NCBI RefSeq assembly: GCF_024868665.1
Contig: NC_079904.1
Coordinates: 18,951,173 to 19,015,172 of the forward strand
Reading direction: 5' to 3'
From: Triplophysa rosa
Taxonomy: Eukaryota > Chordata > Actinopteri > Cypriniformes > Nemacheilidae
DNA length: 64,000 nt
Shown in pieces: positions 1 through 10,036 of the stretch (the stretch's first letter is position 1; every line of letters begins with the position of its first letter). Position numbers and translations under genes: made by a program. Under the pieces are notes generated by a model that saw only the letters and a list, made by a program, of their open reading frames with translations, made no database searches and had not been told where the DNA came from.

Positions 1-400
1 TCTGTGCCATTGACTCAATTAAACGACTAACCCTTTTAACAACCCTTCCTGCATGGGTCCTAACACCCTGTGGGTCAGTAGGAATTTGTGCTTGTGTGTC
101 AGGCATTCTGTTAGTATGAGAGTCATTCACAGTTTCTATTTGTGGGTCAGAATTACTAGAGGATGCTTCAATCTCTATGTCAGATACTTGATCAGAACCC
201 CTAACAGCTTCATTTTCACTGGGATTTTGGTTGCTGTCACTTCGACTGTAGACTGAACGATCAGATTCCAGAACATCATCCGCAACCTCTTGACCTTCAG
301 TCTCTTCTTGACCATCAAGCAACCGTGCCCTCGTTCCATCATCCGAACTCTCCTCTTCCAATGAGTCAGCCAATTCAGACACACAAGACTCACTCTCCAT
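1..400 (-). pseudogene. Gypsy-1 pol C-terminal tail (integrase end), open to window edge
   Basis: From an ATG at 398-400 the minus strand stays open for 133 codons to position 1 without a stop. The product starts MESESCVSEL, is rich in acidic residues and Ser, and ends with a basic segment containing RAGRVVKRVSRLIESM. That pattern is typical of the tail after the integrase domain in fish Gypsy polyproteins. The ATG is internal to pol, not a true start, because the sequence directly upstream (401-420) is a deletion junction with the RT thumb region. The stop codon lies outside the window. Function is inferred from position and the basic tail; no catalytic residues are present here. Confidence 0.55.
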
Positions 401-420
401 ATTCTCTCCGTTTCTGCCCA

Positions 421-1191
421 GCTGTCAGGGAAAAGAGGGGTTTGGCCATGGAAGAGCAGTTTGGAATGAAGTGCTGGTAATAGAGGATCATTCCCAGAAC
501 AGATTTAATCCTCCGTACAGATGGGGTACACTCATCTTCTTCCATGAGGTCAGCTTTTGACAGTCTGGCTATGGCTTCAACCTTCGACGGATCAACAGAA
601 ACACTATTCCCATCAATGGCCTAAAAACTTAACAGACGCTCGCATCATATGGCACTTTTTTGGACTTAACTTGAGGTTATGGTCCCTCAACCGTTGGAAT
701 ACTACCTCCAACCGCTCCAGAGCCACATTCTCGTCAGGTGCAAACACAAGTAGGTCGTCTAGGTAACACAGCAGACTACTAAAATTCAGGTCTCAAAAGC
801 TACTCAACATCATATGCATAAAAGATGCTGGGCTATTGCACAACCCTTGAAGCATTCTGTTGTACTCATGGAGTCCTACTGGAGTTGTATGAGTTGTAAC
901 GCTGTGTACTTCTCATCTTCTTCAGCCTTCTTGAGGTACATTATAGAAGCCTGATGTTAAATCCATAGTACTGAAGAGAGTGTTTCCACCCAAGGCAACC
1001 AGACAGTCAGATTGGTGTGGGAGCGGGTGTGCATCCTTAACAGTTCTGGCGTTCAGCCATCTGAAGTCCGTACGAATCCTCAAGCCTCCGTCTTTTTTCC
1101 ATACTAGAACCAAGGGCGAAGCATACTCGCTCACTGATTTCCGAATTATTCCCTGCTCCTCCATTTCGGAGAGAACTTGACGCAAATTCTG
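421..1191 (-). pseudogene. Gypsy-1 reverse transcriptase, frameshifted
   Basis: The 922-1185 segment encodes the RT fingers (GIIRKSVSEYASPLVLVWKK, then DFRWLNA and FSTMDLTSGF, the motif A Asp). Further left, near 755-775, the minus strand reads YLDDLLVFAPDE, the catalytic motif C, followed by LKLSPKKCHM and, near 420-500, LYYQHFIPNCSSMAKPLFSL from the thumb. The pieces lie in different frames and contain stops, so the enzyme is dead. The normal domain order continues with RNase H and integrase, which are absent. It is the direct continuation of the protease segment to the right. Confidence 0.8.
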
Positions 1192-1995
1192 TTAGTGAGC
1201 GGGTGGTATTCGACGGTATTGCAGTCGAAACGGACGCTTGTTGATTAAGCAGATGCGATGGAAAAAACCCCTGGCCTCCCCACAATCCAGACCATGTTTG
1301 GCGAAAACGTCATTGTAGTTCTCAAGCAACTGGACCAGCTTTTCTTTGACTGTATCCTTGACAGAACATGGGTCAATATTGATGTCATCGAGGCCTACGG
1401 CATTTAGTCTCTGTTTAAGATCAGCTACAGCACTAGCTTGAGAAGACCTCTCAGATGTCGGTGCTTGAACACGACTGAAACCCTGCAACAGGTCAAAATC
1501 CTCAACAGCCAGACACGGGAACACGTCTGAAAGCTTACGATTCCTCTTGAGGGTGACTGGTTTGTCTGAAAGGTTGGTAACTTTTAGAGGAACCCACTGA
1601 TCTCCCCACAACGGTGTAACAACATGGCAAATGAGGATGTCCCGTGGGATGTATCTAGAAGAAGTGGCCTCCACAATTACAGTACTTCCTGGTGAGATGA
1701 CAGCATTACTCTGCAGCCTTCCCCAAACTAGGTGCTCTTGTCTGGCCATTAGAGTAACTGACTGCTGAAGCTTAACAGTCCCAACCGTATCGGGTGGGTC
1801 TCCACCTCTCCAGCGACAAGTATTTGCCATGACATCCAAGAATTGTTCACACAGTGAACATGGCTCTGAGACACTGTTAGACAGAATCCTCCAGTAATCA
1901 TCGCTAATCTTCATCCTCTGCACGAGGAACTTAATCACGTTGGCACCAATGATCAAATCATCCCTTTGTCCTGGTATAACTAGAACAGGTACCAA
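1192..1995 (-). pseudogene. Gypsy-1 pol segment between protease and RT
   Basis: An 267-codon minus-strand frame begins MVPVLVIPGQRDDLIIGANV. The DDLIIGANVIKF stretch matches the end of a retropepsin fold (the ILG-like block). The rest is the linker running into the RT fingers, ending QYRRIPPAH, the conserved entry to the RT domain. It continues into the RT at 1191 in another frame. The ATG is probably internal. The frame is well preserved compared with its neighbours, which suggests the damage is not very old. Confidence 0.7.
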
Positions 1996-2028
1996 ACATC
2001 TCTCGCCATATACCTTCAGCTCAACTTC

Positions 2029-2496
2029 TTAAATGCATTTGGGTTTAGTTGCTTTACCTCCACATCCTATCAACATTATTTCCTGTGGCAACTGTGTGGG
2101 CTTTGGCAATGCATCTTCGCTTAGTATCCTGCTCTCAACTGCTTCACTGAAAGTACATGCCATAGATCCTGAGTCCAACATTCCCATCGTCTGAAATTTG
2201 TCATCGATACAGACAGGCGCATAAAATAATTTGTCAAACACTTCAAGAGTTTGCATGTTCTGTGCAATCACTTTAACTTCAGCTGGAGCTTGTGCACATG
2301 CACTTTCATAAACCTCCTTAATATCTACATTTCCGAGGGTTTGTTCCACTCTACCCACACGTCCCTTCTCCAGGCATGAACCAACTAATTTAAAGTCTGT
2401 GAACTTTGAGGTGGCTGTGCTGACTGATTGCCATTGCTGGGTCAGATTTTTGTACAATCTCTCTGTATGTGACCAGGTTGGTAACAGGCAAGGCAA
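2029..2496 (-). pseudogene. Gypsy-1 aspartic protease region
   Basis: A 155-codon minus-strand frame contains MGMLDSGSMACTFSEAV, a retropepsin active-site motif of the D-S-G class (catalytic Asp near residue 107). It ends in IMLIGCGGKATKPKCI, where a stop separates it from the next pol segment. The protease normally acts as a homodimer to mature gag-pol. The first residues of this frame overlap, in another phase, the zinc-knuckle coding sequence at 2460-2560, so a frameshift separates gag from pol here. Whether that shift was originally programmed cannot be told from one copy. Confidence 0.7.
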
Positions 2497-2580
2497 AGTC
2501 GATGTCGTCGACAGTGTGCCAAAGTCGAATGTTCAAGGGAATGGCACACCTTACATGCTCTCATAGGTGGTTGGCTCGGC
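2458..2580 (-). pseudogene. Gypsy-1 gag nucleocapsid zinc knuckles
   Basis: On the minus strand, in a frame different from the protease, the sequence reads [20 protein letters not shown] and then CLACYQPGHIQRDC. The second block is a perfect CX2CX4HX4C zinc knuckle. The first is the same with CX2CX4HX5C spacing. This is the RNA-binding nucleocapsid end of gag. A stop follows CTKI. To the right, at about 2580/2581, gag sequence ends abruptly at the L2 LINE. Confidence 0.8.
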
Positions 2581-4474
2581 GTCTATGTATGAGTGTGCTG
2601 TGGTCAATGGTATCGAATGCAGCACTAAGGTCTAGCAGCACCAATAACGAGATACAACCTCGGTCAGACGCCAGTAGCAGATCATTTGTAACTCTGATCA
2701 AAGCAGTCTCTGTACTGTGACATGCTCTAAATCCAGACTGGAATTCTTCATTGATGTCATTCCTTTGGAGGAAGGAGCATAATTGAGTTGAAACTACTTT
2801 TTCCAGAACTTTAGATATGAAAGGTAGATTCGATATAGGCCTGTAGTTCCTTAGTTCTCTAGGGTCGAGTTGGGGTTTTTTGACAAGGGGCCTTATAACA
2901 GCCACCTTATATGCTTTAGGCACATGTCCTAATGTCAGAGATGAGTTAATAATACCAAGAAGAGGATCTATAATTTCTGGGAGCATCTCTTTCAGTAGAT
3001 TTGTAGGTATAGGGTCTAGTATGCATGTTGTTGATTTAGATGATCTAATAATTTTAGACAGCTCATCTTGATCTACGGTATAAAATAATTGCATTTTCTC
3101 CTTAAGGGCGCTGTAGTTAGTTTGTTCAGCGGGTTTCACTTCTGATTGCATTGTTATAATTTTTTCTCTAATATCTTGGATTTTATATGTGAAGTAGTTC
3201 ATAAATTCATCACTGCTATGCTGATATACAGGATCAGAAGTCACTGACGATTTATTTTTTGTTAATTTAGCCACCGTGTTAAATAAAAACCTAGGGTTGT
3301 GCTGGTTTTCTTCTATTAGTGATGAAAAGTAGGCGGATCTAGAAGTTATTAGGGCTTTCCTGTATTTTCGAATACTATCCTTCCATGCTGTACGAAATAC
3401 CTCTAATTTAGTTTTCTTAAAGTTGCGCTCCATTTTTCGGGCCGCTTTCTTTAGAGCCTGAGTGTGTTCATTATACCACGGTGTGGGGCTGCCATTTTTA
3501 ATCTTCTTTAAACGTAGTGGAGCAACTGTGTCTAGCGTTACCGAGAAGGTGGAATTAAAATTTTCAGTGGTAATGTCAAGATCTTCAACGTTATTTCTCA
3601 TGATTTGAGACAATTCGGGCAGATTATCGAGAAACGCATCTTTGGTAGTTGAAGTTATTGTTCTACCATATTTGTAACAATGAGTTTTATTTGCAGCCGT
3701 AGGCCAGTGAAGCAAACATAATACCAGATAATGATCCGAAATGTCTTCACTCTGCTGAAGGATTTTAACGTCGTCCACATTTATACCGTAAGACAGTATT
3801 AAATCTAAAGTATGATTACGAAGGTGAGTGGGTCCTGACACATGTTGACTAATGCCCATGGAGTTAAGAGTGTCTTTGAAAGCCATTCCTAAGGCATCTG
3901 TAACGTTATCTACGTGGATGTTAAAGTCACCAACGACAAGGAGTCTATCTGCGGCCAGTACTAGTTCTGATAAGAACCCACCAAATTCTTTAATAAAATC
4001 TGTGTGGTGCCCTGGAGGCCTATATACAATAGCTAGAATCAATTTAAAAAGTGTTTTATCTTTAGTATTAGGTGTTGAAACATGAAGAACCATGACTTCA
4101 AAAGAATTATATTTAGAGTTCGACTTCTGGGAAATGCTAAGAGAGTTATTGTAAAGTGCTGCGACACCTCCCCCTCTGCCTTTTAGACGAGGCTCGTGTT
4201 TATAATAATAATCTTGGGGGACAGATTCATTTAAAGCAATATAATCATCTGGTTTTAGCCATGTTTCTGTCAAACAGAGCATGTCTATTTTATGATCTGT
4301 TATCATATCGTTAACAAAAAGTGCTTTATTAGAGAGAGATCTAATATTTAGCAATCCGAGTCGTAACAGTTGATTATCTGTATTTTGTTCATGTTTAGTT
4401 TGTTTAACGTTTATTAAATTACTTTCAAGAGGTTTACGCATTATTTTATGTTTGCTAATCCGGGGGACAGACAC
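2581..4474 (-). pseudogene. L2-A ORF2: endonuclease and N-terminal RT, truncated
   Basis: The frame runs about 630 codons without interruption. Residues about 41-255 form an apurinic-like (EEP) endonuclease: LTETWL at 68-73, YRPPG at 151-155, GDFNIH at 182-187 and SDHYLV at 246-251, the last two being active-site blocks. After a linker comes the start of RT with [18 protein letters not shown] and [12 protein letters not shown], then [12 protein letters not shown], which holds the first catalytic Asp. The frame then crosses into Gypsy sequence and ends RRRANHL. The YADD block is missing, so no RT activity is possible. The endonuclease part looks intact. It lies 132 nt after the ORF1 stop. Confidence 0.9.
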
Positions 4475-4606
4475 AGTCTCTATTTTGTGATGTTTGGGAG
4501 AACGGATTACTACATGTTGTACATTTTGTGTATTCTGCGACGTGAGACGGCAAGCAGACAGTTGGTTAAGCCATACTGTCTGCTCCCTGACCTGGGCCCC
4601 AGCGAG

Positions 4607-5476
4607 TCAAGTTTTAGCATTAGCATTAAGACTTTTTGCCATATTTCTAGACAGGATGGAAGTCCCAGCCCAGGAGGGATGGAGACCATCTCGTTTCAAC
4701 AGGTCAGGTCTGCCCTCAAAACTCTTCCAGTTATTTATAAAAACTATATCATTCTGCAGGCACCACTCAGACAACCAGCCATTTAGTGATGATAATCTGC
4801 TATAAATCTCATCACCACGATAAGCATTGAGGGGGCCAGAGAATATTACAGTGTCTGACATCATGCTTGCGAGCTCACACACCTCTTTAATGTTATCTTT
4901 TGTGATCTCCGATTGACGGAGTCGAACATCATTTGTGCCGACGTGAATGACAATCTTACTGAATTTACGATTAGCCTTAGCCAGCACATTTAAATTTGAC
5001 TTGATGTCAGGCGCTCTGGCTCCCGGTAAACATTGGACTATGGTGGCTGGTGCCTCTATGTTAACGTTCCGAACAATAGAATCACCGATAACTAGGGCAC
5101 TTTCAGCAGGTTTCTCAGCCGGTGCGTCACTGAGCGGGGCAAACCTGTTCGAGACTGTAATCGGAACGGTCGAGTGATGTTTTGTCCTGCGACTACGCCG
5201 TCTCACAGTCACGAAGTTTCCCAGCTGCGGAGGATTTTCAACCGGAACCGAGCTGTGTGCGCTAATGTTGCTCGCATCCAAAGTGTTTTCTATCGTCGTT
5301 AAACTCTTACTATCCTCAGATAAAGATTGGATGCGAGACTCTAATTCTAAGATCTTCTCTGTCAGCCTAACTATTTCCCTGCATTTATCGCATATAAAAC
5401 CCTCGCAGCTGACAGAGAAGGCTAAGCTAAACATATGACATGAGGTGCAAGTAACAATAATAGGAATAGAAGCCAT
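4607..5476 (-). CDS. L2-A ORF1: zinc-motif, coiled-coil, SGNH esterase protein
   Basis: An intact 289-residue frame. Residues 10-32 hold a Cys-rich motif (CTSCH then CEGFICDKC) resembling a degenerate PHD-type finger. Residues 36-60 look like a short coiled coil. Residues 125-275 form an SGNH-hydrolase fold: GDSIVRN at 131-137 (nucleophile Ser), GTND at 180-183 and DGLH at 263-266 (Asp/His). Esterase-bearing ORF1 proteins are known in CR1 and L2 LINEs, where they are thought to bind RNA or lipid and help form the ribonucleoprotein particle. All key residues are present. The neighbouring ORF2 is truncated, so the protein, if made, would act without its own enzyme. Confidence 0.85.
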   Translation of the reverse strand: MASIPIIVTCTSCHMFSLAFSVSCEGFICDKCREIVRLTEKILELESRIQSLSEDSKSLTTIENTLDASNISAHSSVPVENPPQLGNFVTVRRRSRRTKHHSTVPITVSNRFAPLSDAPAEKPAESALVIGDSIVRNVNIEAPATIVQCLPGARAPDIKSNLNVLAKANRKFSKIVIHVGTNDVRLRQSEITKDNIKEVCELASMMSDTVIFSGPLNAYRGDEIYSRLSSLNGWLSEWCLQNDIVFINNWKSFEGRPDLLKRDGLHPSWAGTSILSRNMAKSLNANAKT

Positions 5477-5894
5477 AACTCACCGGATTTGAAGTGCAAT
5501 TCCAACTTACCAAGGTTGCTTGATGGATCGTAGTATACTCGCTTAAAAAGAGAAACAGTTAGCACACAAGACAAACCAGAGGCAAGATGATATTCCACAG
5601 TGTGAACAGAAAGCAAGCTAACACGCTATTGCTATGCTAACGGCGTTAAGTTAACTATCACATTTGGTTTAGACTCTTCCAAGTAAATAACAGGAACAGG
5701 GTTATTGAGATATCAGGATAAGTTAGCAACGACAATAATAATTAACGATAATAAAATACACTAATATTAGAGCGAAGTGGGAAGCGCACTGATACAAACA
5801 AGCTGCCGGCAGCGATGCAGGAAACAGGAAACAGGAAGCAGGATGCAAAACCTATTCTTGCAAAAAAAAAACTTTTTTAAAATTCAGGCGGTGT

Positions 5895-6023
5895 TCATAC
5901 TACATTACCCCTCCCTGCAACTGGTGTAAAGGTACGGTCACTGAAAAGTCTCCCTCTACCGAAACTTGAATCAGACATATTCCCATCAGCATTAAAATTG
6001 TCCATATTGTAACCATGTGCCAT
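5895..6023 (-). pseudogene. Gypsy-1 gag N-terminus (42 codons)
   Basis: The minus strand has an ATG at 6021-6023 followed by 42 codons starting MAHGYNMDNFNADGNMSDSS and ending PVAGRGNVV before a stop. It lies about 280 nt downstream of the primer binding site, where a Gypsy gag should start. The rest of gag is absent until the zinc knuckles beyond the L2 insert, so most of the capsid region has been lost. Confidence 0.5.
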
Positions 6024-6300
6024 CCTTTCTCATTAGCATACAATTCACCAAACAATGGGTAAGGTACAGTATATCTCAAATGACAAAAAAACTTTTAAGT
6101 GTAAACACATCAATATGACTAAAGAATACAAATGGGGAAAAAGTAAAAGTAGTGGCACTAATCATTTAGTGAAATGTCCAGTTCGGTGAATATACACTAC
6201 TTTGTGTTACTGTTCATTGAAACCTTGGCTGAAGTGCAGCGCCCACCGGCTACCAAACGACATTGATCCTTGGATGAAGATCCGAAGCGGGCTGATCTCC

Positions 6301-6318
6301 ATCCGGGTCACGGCACCA
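6301..6318 (-). promoter_or_regulatory. Gypsy-1 primer binding site (tRNA-His-like)
   Basis: On the minus strand the 18 bases are TGGTGCCGTGACCCGGAT, the complement of a tRNA 3' end including CCA. Compared with the usual tRNA-His 3' end it differs at one position. It lies immediately downstream of a putative LTR end, with a one- or two-base spacer, and fixes the minus orientation of the element. Confidence 0.75.
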
Positions 6319-6436
6319 ATGTGACCGGCCCACTTTCTCGCCACTGTTCAAAATCTGCATTGTGTAACAGGATACAAGGAACAACTGGAACTAATACTGA
6401 AGGAGATTTTATTATGGGGCCTTTAGATGGCGCTGG

Positions 6437-6489
6437 ATGGATTAAAGAGAGTACAGCATCAGTAAACGTTTCATCTGTGACTTTCACCT
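6437..6489 (+). repeat. 53-bp direct repeat, first copy
   Basis: This block starts atggattaaagagag and recurs at 6727-6779 with a single base difference (c/g after acagcat). The copies are 290 bp apart. Confidence 0.9.
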
Positions 6490-6726
6490 CTCCTCAGCAT
6501 GCTGAAAGCGATCTGAGTACGCATCACAACGACACATCAAAACAAAATGCCTAAAACCCATTACAAAGGACATTAAGTGCAAAATGAATAGTTACAAACA
6601 CTTATCTAGACATACAAAATAATCTCCTGCAGCTAGTTTTAAATCAATCATGAATTGAAAGATGAACAAATCGATACAAAATGAATACAACGAGAAACAG
6701 AACAGATATAACCATATATAACTTTA

Positions 6727-6779
6727 ATGGATTAAAGAGAGTACAGCATGAGTAAACGTTTCATCTGTGACTTTCACCT
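6727..6779 (+). repeat. 53-bp direct repeat, second copy
   Basis: Partner of 6437-6489, one mismatch in 53. It could reflect a duplication inside the LTR or an LTR end repeated next to it. Confidence 0.9.
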
Positions 6780-7015
6780 GCACAGAATAAAAGCAGTTAT
6801 TTAATCAGTTAATGGAAGGATGATTAGTGAAATACAGTACATTAATATTTCGAGTATATACTCATTAACATCCGTCACACAGGCCTGTAAAGTTGTTTGT
6901 AAAATAAGTTTTTTAAATTGACTTAAATATCCTAATTTAACTAAGCTTAGTCCTGAAGTATTACAAGCTAATCCTTGTCCGGGAAAACCGCCCCTTAATG
7001 TTTAGAATGTTATTG

Positions 7016-7307
7016 CAGTATTACTCTAATGTGGCTCGTGAAATCCACATTCCTGCCGAGTTTAGCCCTGACCCAAATAAAACGCACCTGATCAGCAGAT
7101 TGATTGTGTTAAGTAACGCGAGAGTGATTCAAATCCAGACCACTCCGTATGCTTTACAATCGCTCTCGCGATACTTTGTCATATGCCGATAAATCTGCAC
7201 TGTGCCGCATAAAGACATTGATTACGCTTCTTCAGGTGCATTTTATTTGGGTCGGGGCCAAACTCGGCAGGAAACTGAATCTCGCGAGCCAGATTTGAGT
7301 AACACTG
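7016..7307. mobile_element. Hairpin MITE, hAT-like, 292 bp
   Basis: The ends are long inverted repeats: cagtattactctaatgtgg at the left, and the reverse complement of the right end reads cagtgttactcaaatctgg. Pairing continues for about 80 bp per arm at roughly 80 percent by eye. Flanks are tgttattg (7008-7015) and tgtttttg (7308-7315), an 8-bp target duplication with one mismatch. Eight-base duplications and CAGTG ends are typical of hAT. There is no coding capacity. Confidence 0.75.
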
Positions 7308-7392
7308 TGTTTTTGGAGTTTAGTAGTATACATTGTTTTCTGTTTAGTTTCTATTTACCCACTATTGTATTGATGTGTTGTTTTTTAGGGAG

Positions 7393-7720
7393 TGTAATAA
7401 ACTCAACAAACGGGAAGGAAGGAGGCGGGAACCGGCGAACATTCAAACATTTTTAATCAAAATAAATAAACAATAAATCAGCAGTAAAAAGGCCAGCAGC
7501 CGCCTCACGGTCGACTGCCGGCCACACAAACATAAACAAAACTTATCACATGTCTGGGCGCGGTACTCTCTCGTCAGCAGTCGTCGCTCATCCTCTTATG
7601 CTCCCGATCTCTTCCGTGAGTCATGCGGGACCGGTGCGCGCACAGCTGATAACCATTATCACTCACTCCACCGGCCCCACCTTGTTGCCCCACGGCTCTC
7701 GTCCCGCCTTCCTTGCTACA
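7393..7720. mobile_element. Solo LTR, 328 bp, with 5-bp target duplication
   Basis: It begins tgtaataaac and ends cttgctaca (TG...CA) and is flanked on both sides by gggag (7388-7392 and 7721-7725). No internal retrotransposon sequence is present, so it is probably the product of LTR-LTR recombination. The minus strand looks like the sense direction (GC-rich start, T-rich later part). A related terminal fragment occurs at 57907-57948. Confidence 0.8.
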
Positions 7721-7725
7721 GGGAG

Positions 7726-9949
7726 GATTTCATTCCTCAACAGAGCCACCTCACTGGATGGAAATGAATTTTCCATGGCTAATGCCAGCTTCATACTGGA
7801 TGTGTGAGCAGAGTGTACATGTCACATGAGCAGCGTGGAGGGAGAGCAGTTGCAAACCCATTGTCCTTTCGCACTGGCAGCGTTTGCTGTGCAATGCCAT
7901 ACTGTCTGTGTACCAGGGTAGGTGAGGGTAACATTTAAGATGATATAAATCCTTTAAATGTTAATGTTGTTTGGCCAGCAACCTTCTGAAAGTGTAACAC
8001 GTGTAGACACTAAACGATTGCTGCCTTCTGCTTCAGCACTGCTCCTGCGACACAAGCATGACCTGCTCACATGTACTTGCTCTAATCTTTTAACACGGCC
8101 ACTGAAAAAAATATGTGACTTGGATTTCAAACTATTGTAAGCTTTTGAATGTTACCAGATGTCCCATGTGTGTACTGCGATGTCATCAACAACTAGTTGT
8201 TCAGTTTGGTTCCATACACTGATATTTTTCTTCTGGTGGTTGGCTCAGAAAATGTTGCATTGTTACAGTTATGTGAAAACTATTATGACAGTTTGTGACT
8301 GGATTTGTAACGGGTATGAATTGTTTGATTTTTATAGAAGGTCTTTTGTTTTTCTGCGAGACCCAGTTGAAGACATCAAGAAAACAGATATTGGCCTACA
8401 GTACACCACAGTGACTTCACTGTTGTTCCCTAAATGACTGACTACTACCATGTTATTAAGTAAAAATAAGCACCTGTGACAGTTTGTGGAGTTTGTAGTT
8501 GTAACGACGGTATAAAGTGATGCCTTTTATTCAGGTGTGCAGCATTATTAAACAGGTTGTCTTTAACAGGAAGACAGATAGGTTGAGAGTGACTCCACAG
8601 GGACCAGCACCACTTCCACTTGTAACACGGCTTGAAGAATTTATCTTCCTGAATCTGACAAAGTTTTGGAATTTTAAATTAATCTCCAACTCTGACAGGT
8701 CTTTGACTTGAACTGGTGCTGGTCACTCAAAGTCACCTAAATAAATATTTTCTGTGTGTTTGTTTTTGTGGAACAAAAAGGAGTCACATTAACCAGTTTG
8801 GTTAGTTTATTTTATAGTAAAGAAGCAATAATAATAGTGAATCATGTCTGAGGATGTCAGTCTCTTAATGTCCTGCCTTACATTCCCTTTTCTGCCACAT
8901 TGAATATACTAGAATTACACAGTTGGTACAAAATGACCAGTTTTGTTTTTGATGAAATATTACACTTAATTTGTAAATGTTGACTATTTTGAAGCCTATT
9001 CACTTTTATACCTCTGTGTGTATTTGAGAGTAAATTTATATTAATCTTGCATAGAAGGTTTGATGCTCTAAATATTCATTTGTAAATGTATATTTTGTAT
9101 AAATAATAATAAGCAATGTAACTATGGGAGGCAAATCCTGCCAAATTTAAATAAATAAATTAAACGATGAAAATGAAAACCAGATTAGCAATTTCATTAT
9201 ACACAACTGCGTGCACAATATGTGCCAAAATGAAAAATAAAATGAAATTATTTTATTTTCATTTTCATTTTTACACTGACAATGCGTTGTCCCTGTCAAA
9301 TTGAAAAAGAAAATACAATTGGTAATTTGACATTTCATTTTCACTAAAATCTCGAGGCAAGACTGCCAATATGAAAATGAAAAGGCAAATGTGAAAAATA
9401 AATTGTAAAAACATTTTTTACAAAGGTTTTATTAATGTTCACGCAACAATACTGACACAATTCAAATTAAAATGTAAACTTTGATTTTCATTTTATTTTA
9501 TTTTCTCTTCACTTTTATTTCATTTTCGTTTTCATTTTCATTTTCTTTTTCTTGTTCACAGTCATGCAAATTACATGTTAATTAGTGGGTGTGGACGAGC
9601 GTCTGCATTACTGGGAACGCCCACAAAAAACGTCATATCCGTTTATTCGAACGAACATGTGGAGACCTTGTCAGGGGCGCTTGGCCTTAGCGCTTTGTAA
9701 TGATGACGATGACTGTGCCTGGTGCAATACCGAAAAGTTATTGTGTGGTGTTCTGCATCTCTGATAAGTTAACAGACGAACAAACTAAAGCATTGGAGAG
9801 CCCGTATCTCTAGCGTGCCCTGAAACATGCCGGAGCGCGATTGTCCCCACTCCGCCGCTGACCTGCGCTCACACTGTACATTACCATCCGCACCCGAGCA
9901 CGCTATCATCATTACACTGTGACTGCTTTTAAGAAAACATAAACAAAGC
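7726..9949. other. Gene-free interval
   Basis: No convincing gene. Short frames (for example 8159-8437) have no recognisable domains. 9150-9560 is AT-rich with many tgaaaatgaaaa and ttttcattttc runs on both strands, an imperfect simple-sequence inverted arrangement. 9580-9949 is more GC-rich and leads into DIRS copy 1. It may be host intergenic DNA or a worn repeat. Confidence 0.5.
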
Positions 9950-10036
9950 GATCTTTCTCAGCACAATAGGGGTCTCCAGCACGCTGAGGCAGCCTTCTTT
10001 GACTCGTCTTGCCCGCACTGCGGGCGGATGGTCATT

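Larger units (their letters stand above)
2581..5830 (-). mobile_element. L2/CR1-group LINE copy A (5' part, 3'-truncated)
   Basis: The copy holds a 5'UTR (about 5477-5830), ORF1 with an esterase domain, and ORF2 with endonuclease and the first part of RT. It stops at 2581 inside RT, just after the FDTIDH block. The reverse transcriptase 3' half and the 3'UTR, seen in the plus-strand copy at 28753-30178, are missing. Losing the 3' end is the opposite of normal 5' truncation of LINEs. Left of 2581 is Gypsy-1 nucleocapsid; right of about 5870 is Gypsy-1 gag N-terminus. The right boundary is approximate. Confidence 0.85.
1..6800 (-). mobile_element. Ty3/Gypsy LTR retrotransposon relic (Gypsy-1), right edge uncertain
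   Basis: Reading the minus strand from right to left, the order is LTR, tRNA-type primer binding site (6301-6318), gag N-terminus (5895-6023), an L2 insert replacing most of gag (2581-5830), CCHC zinc knuckles, protease, reverse transcriptase with YLDD, then the C-terminal tail of integrase running off position 1. RNase H and the integrase core are missing between about 400 and 420. The 3' LTR must lie left of the window. Several frame breaks make it inactive. The right end is uncertain because no second LTR is available for comparison. Confidence 0.8.
6320..6800 (-). repeat. Gypsy-1 5' LTR (outer limit not defined)
   Basis: Next to the primer binding site the minus strand ends in CACA, compatible with a TG...CA LTR. 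A minus-strand AATAAA-type signal lies near 6408-6416, suitable for an R/U5 boundary. The outer end cannot be fixed because the partner LTR is outside the window. The region contains a 53-bp direct repeat. Confidence 0.4.

Noticed and set aside
8159..8437. Small hydrophobic protein gene
   Set aside because: No conserved domain, no supporting splice or promoter signal, AT-rich surroundings.
9226..9276. AT-rich palindrome as a functional hairpin
   Set aside because: Pairing is imperfect and explained by simple ttttatttt/aaaataaaa composition.
9711..9812. THAP-like or zinc-finger N-terminus (VPGAIPKSYCVVFC...)
   Set aside because: Only a short stretch with two Cys; it ends in a stop soon after and no further THAP residues were seen.
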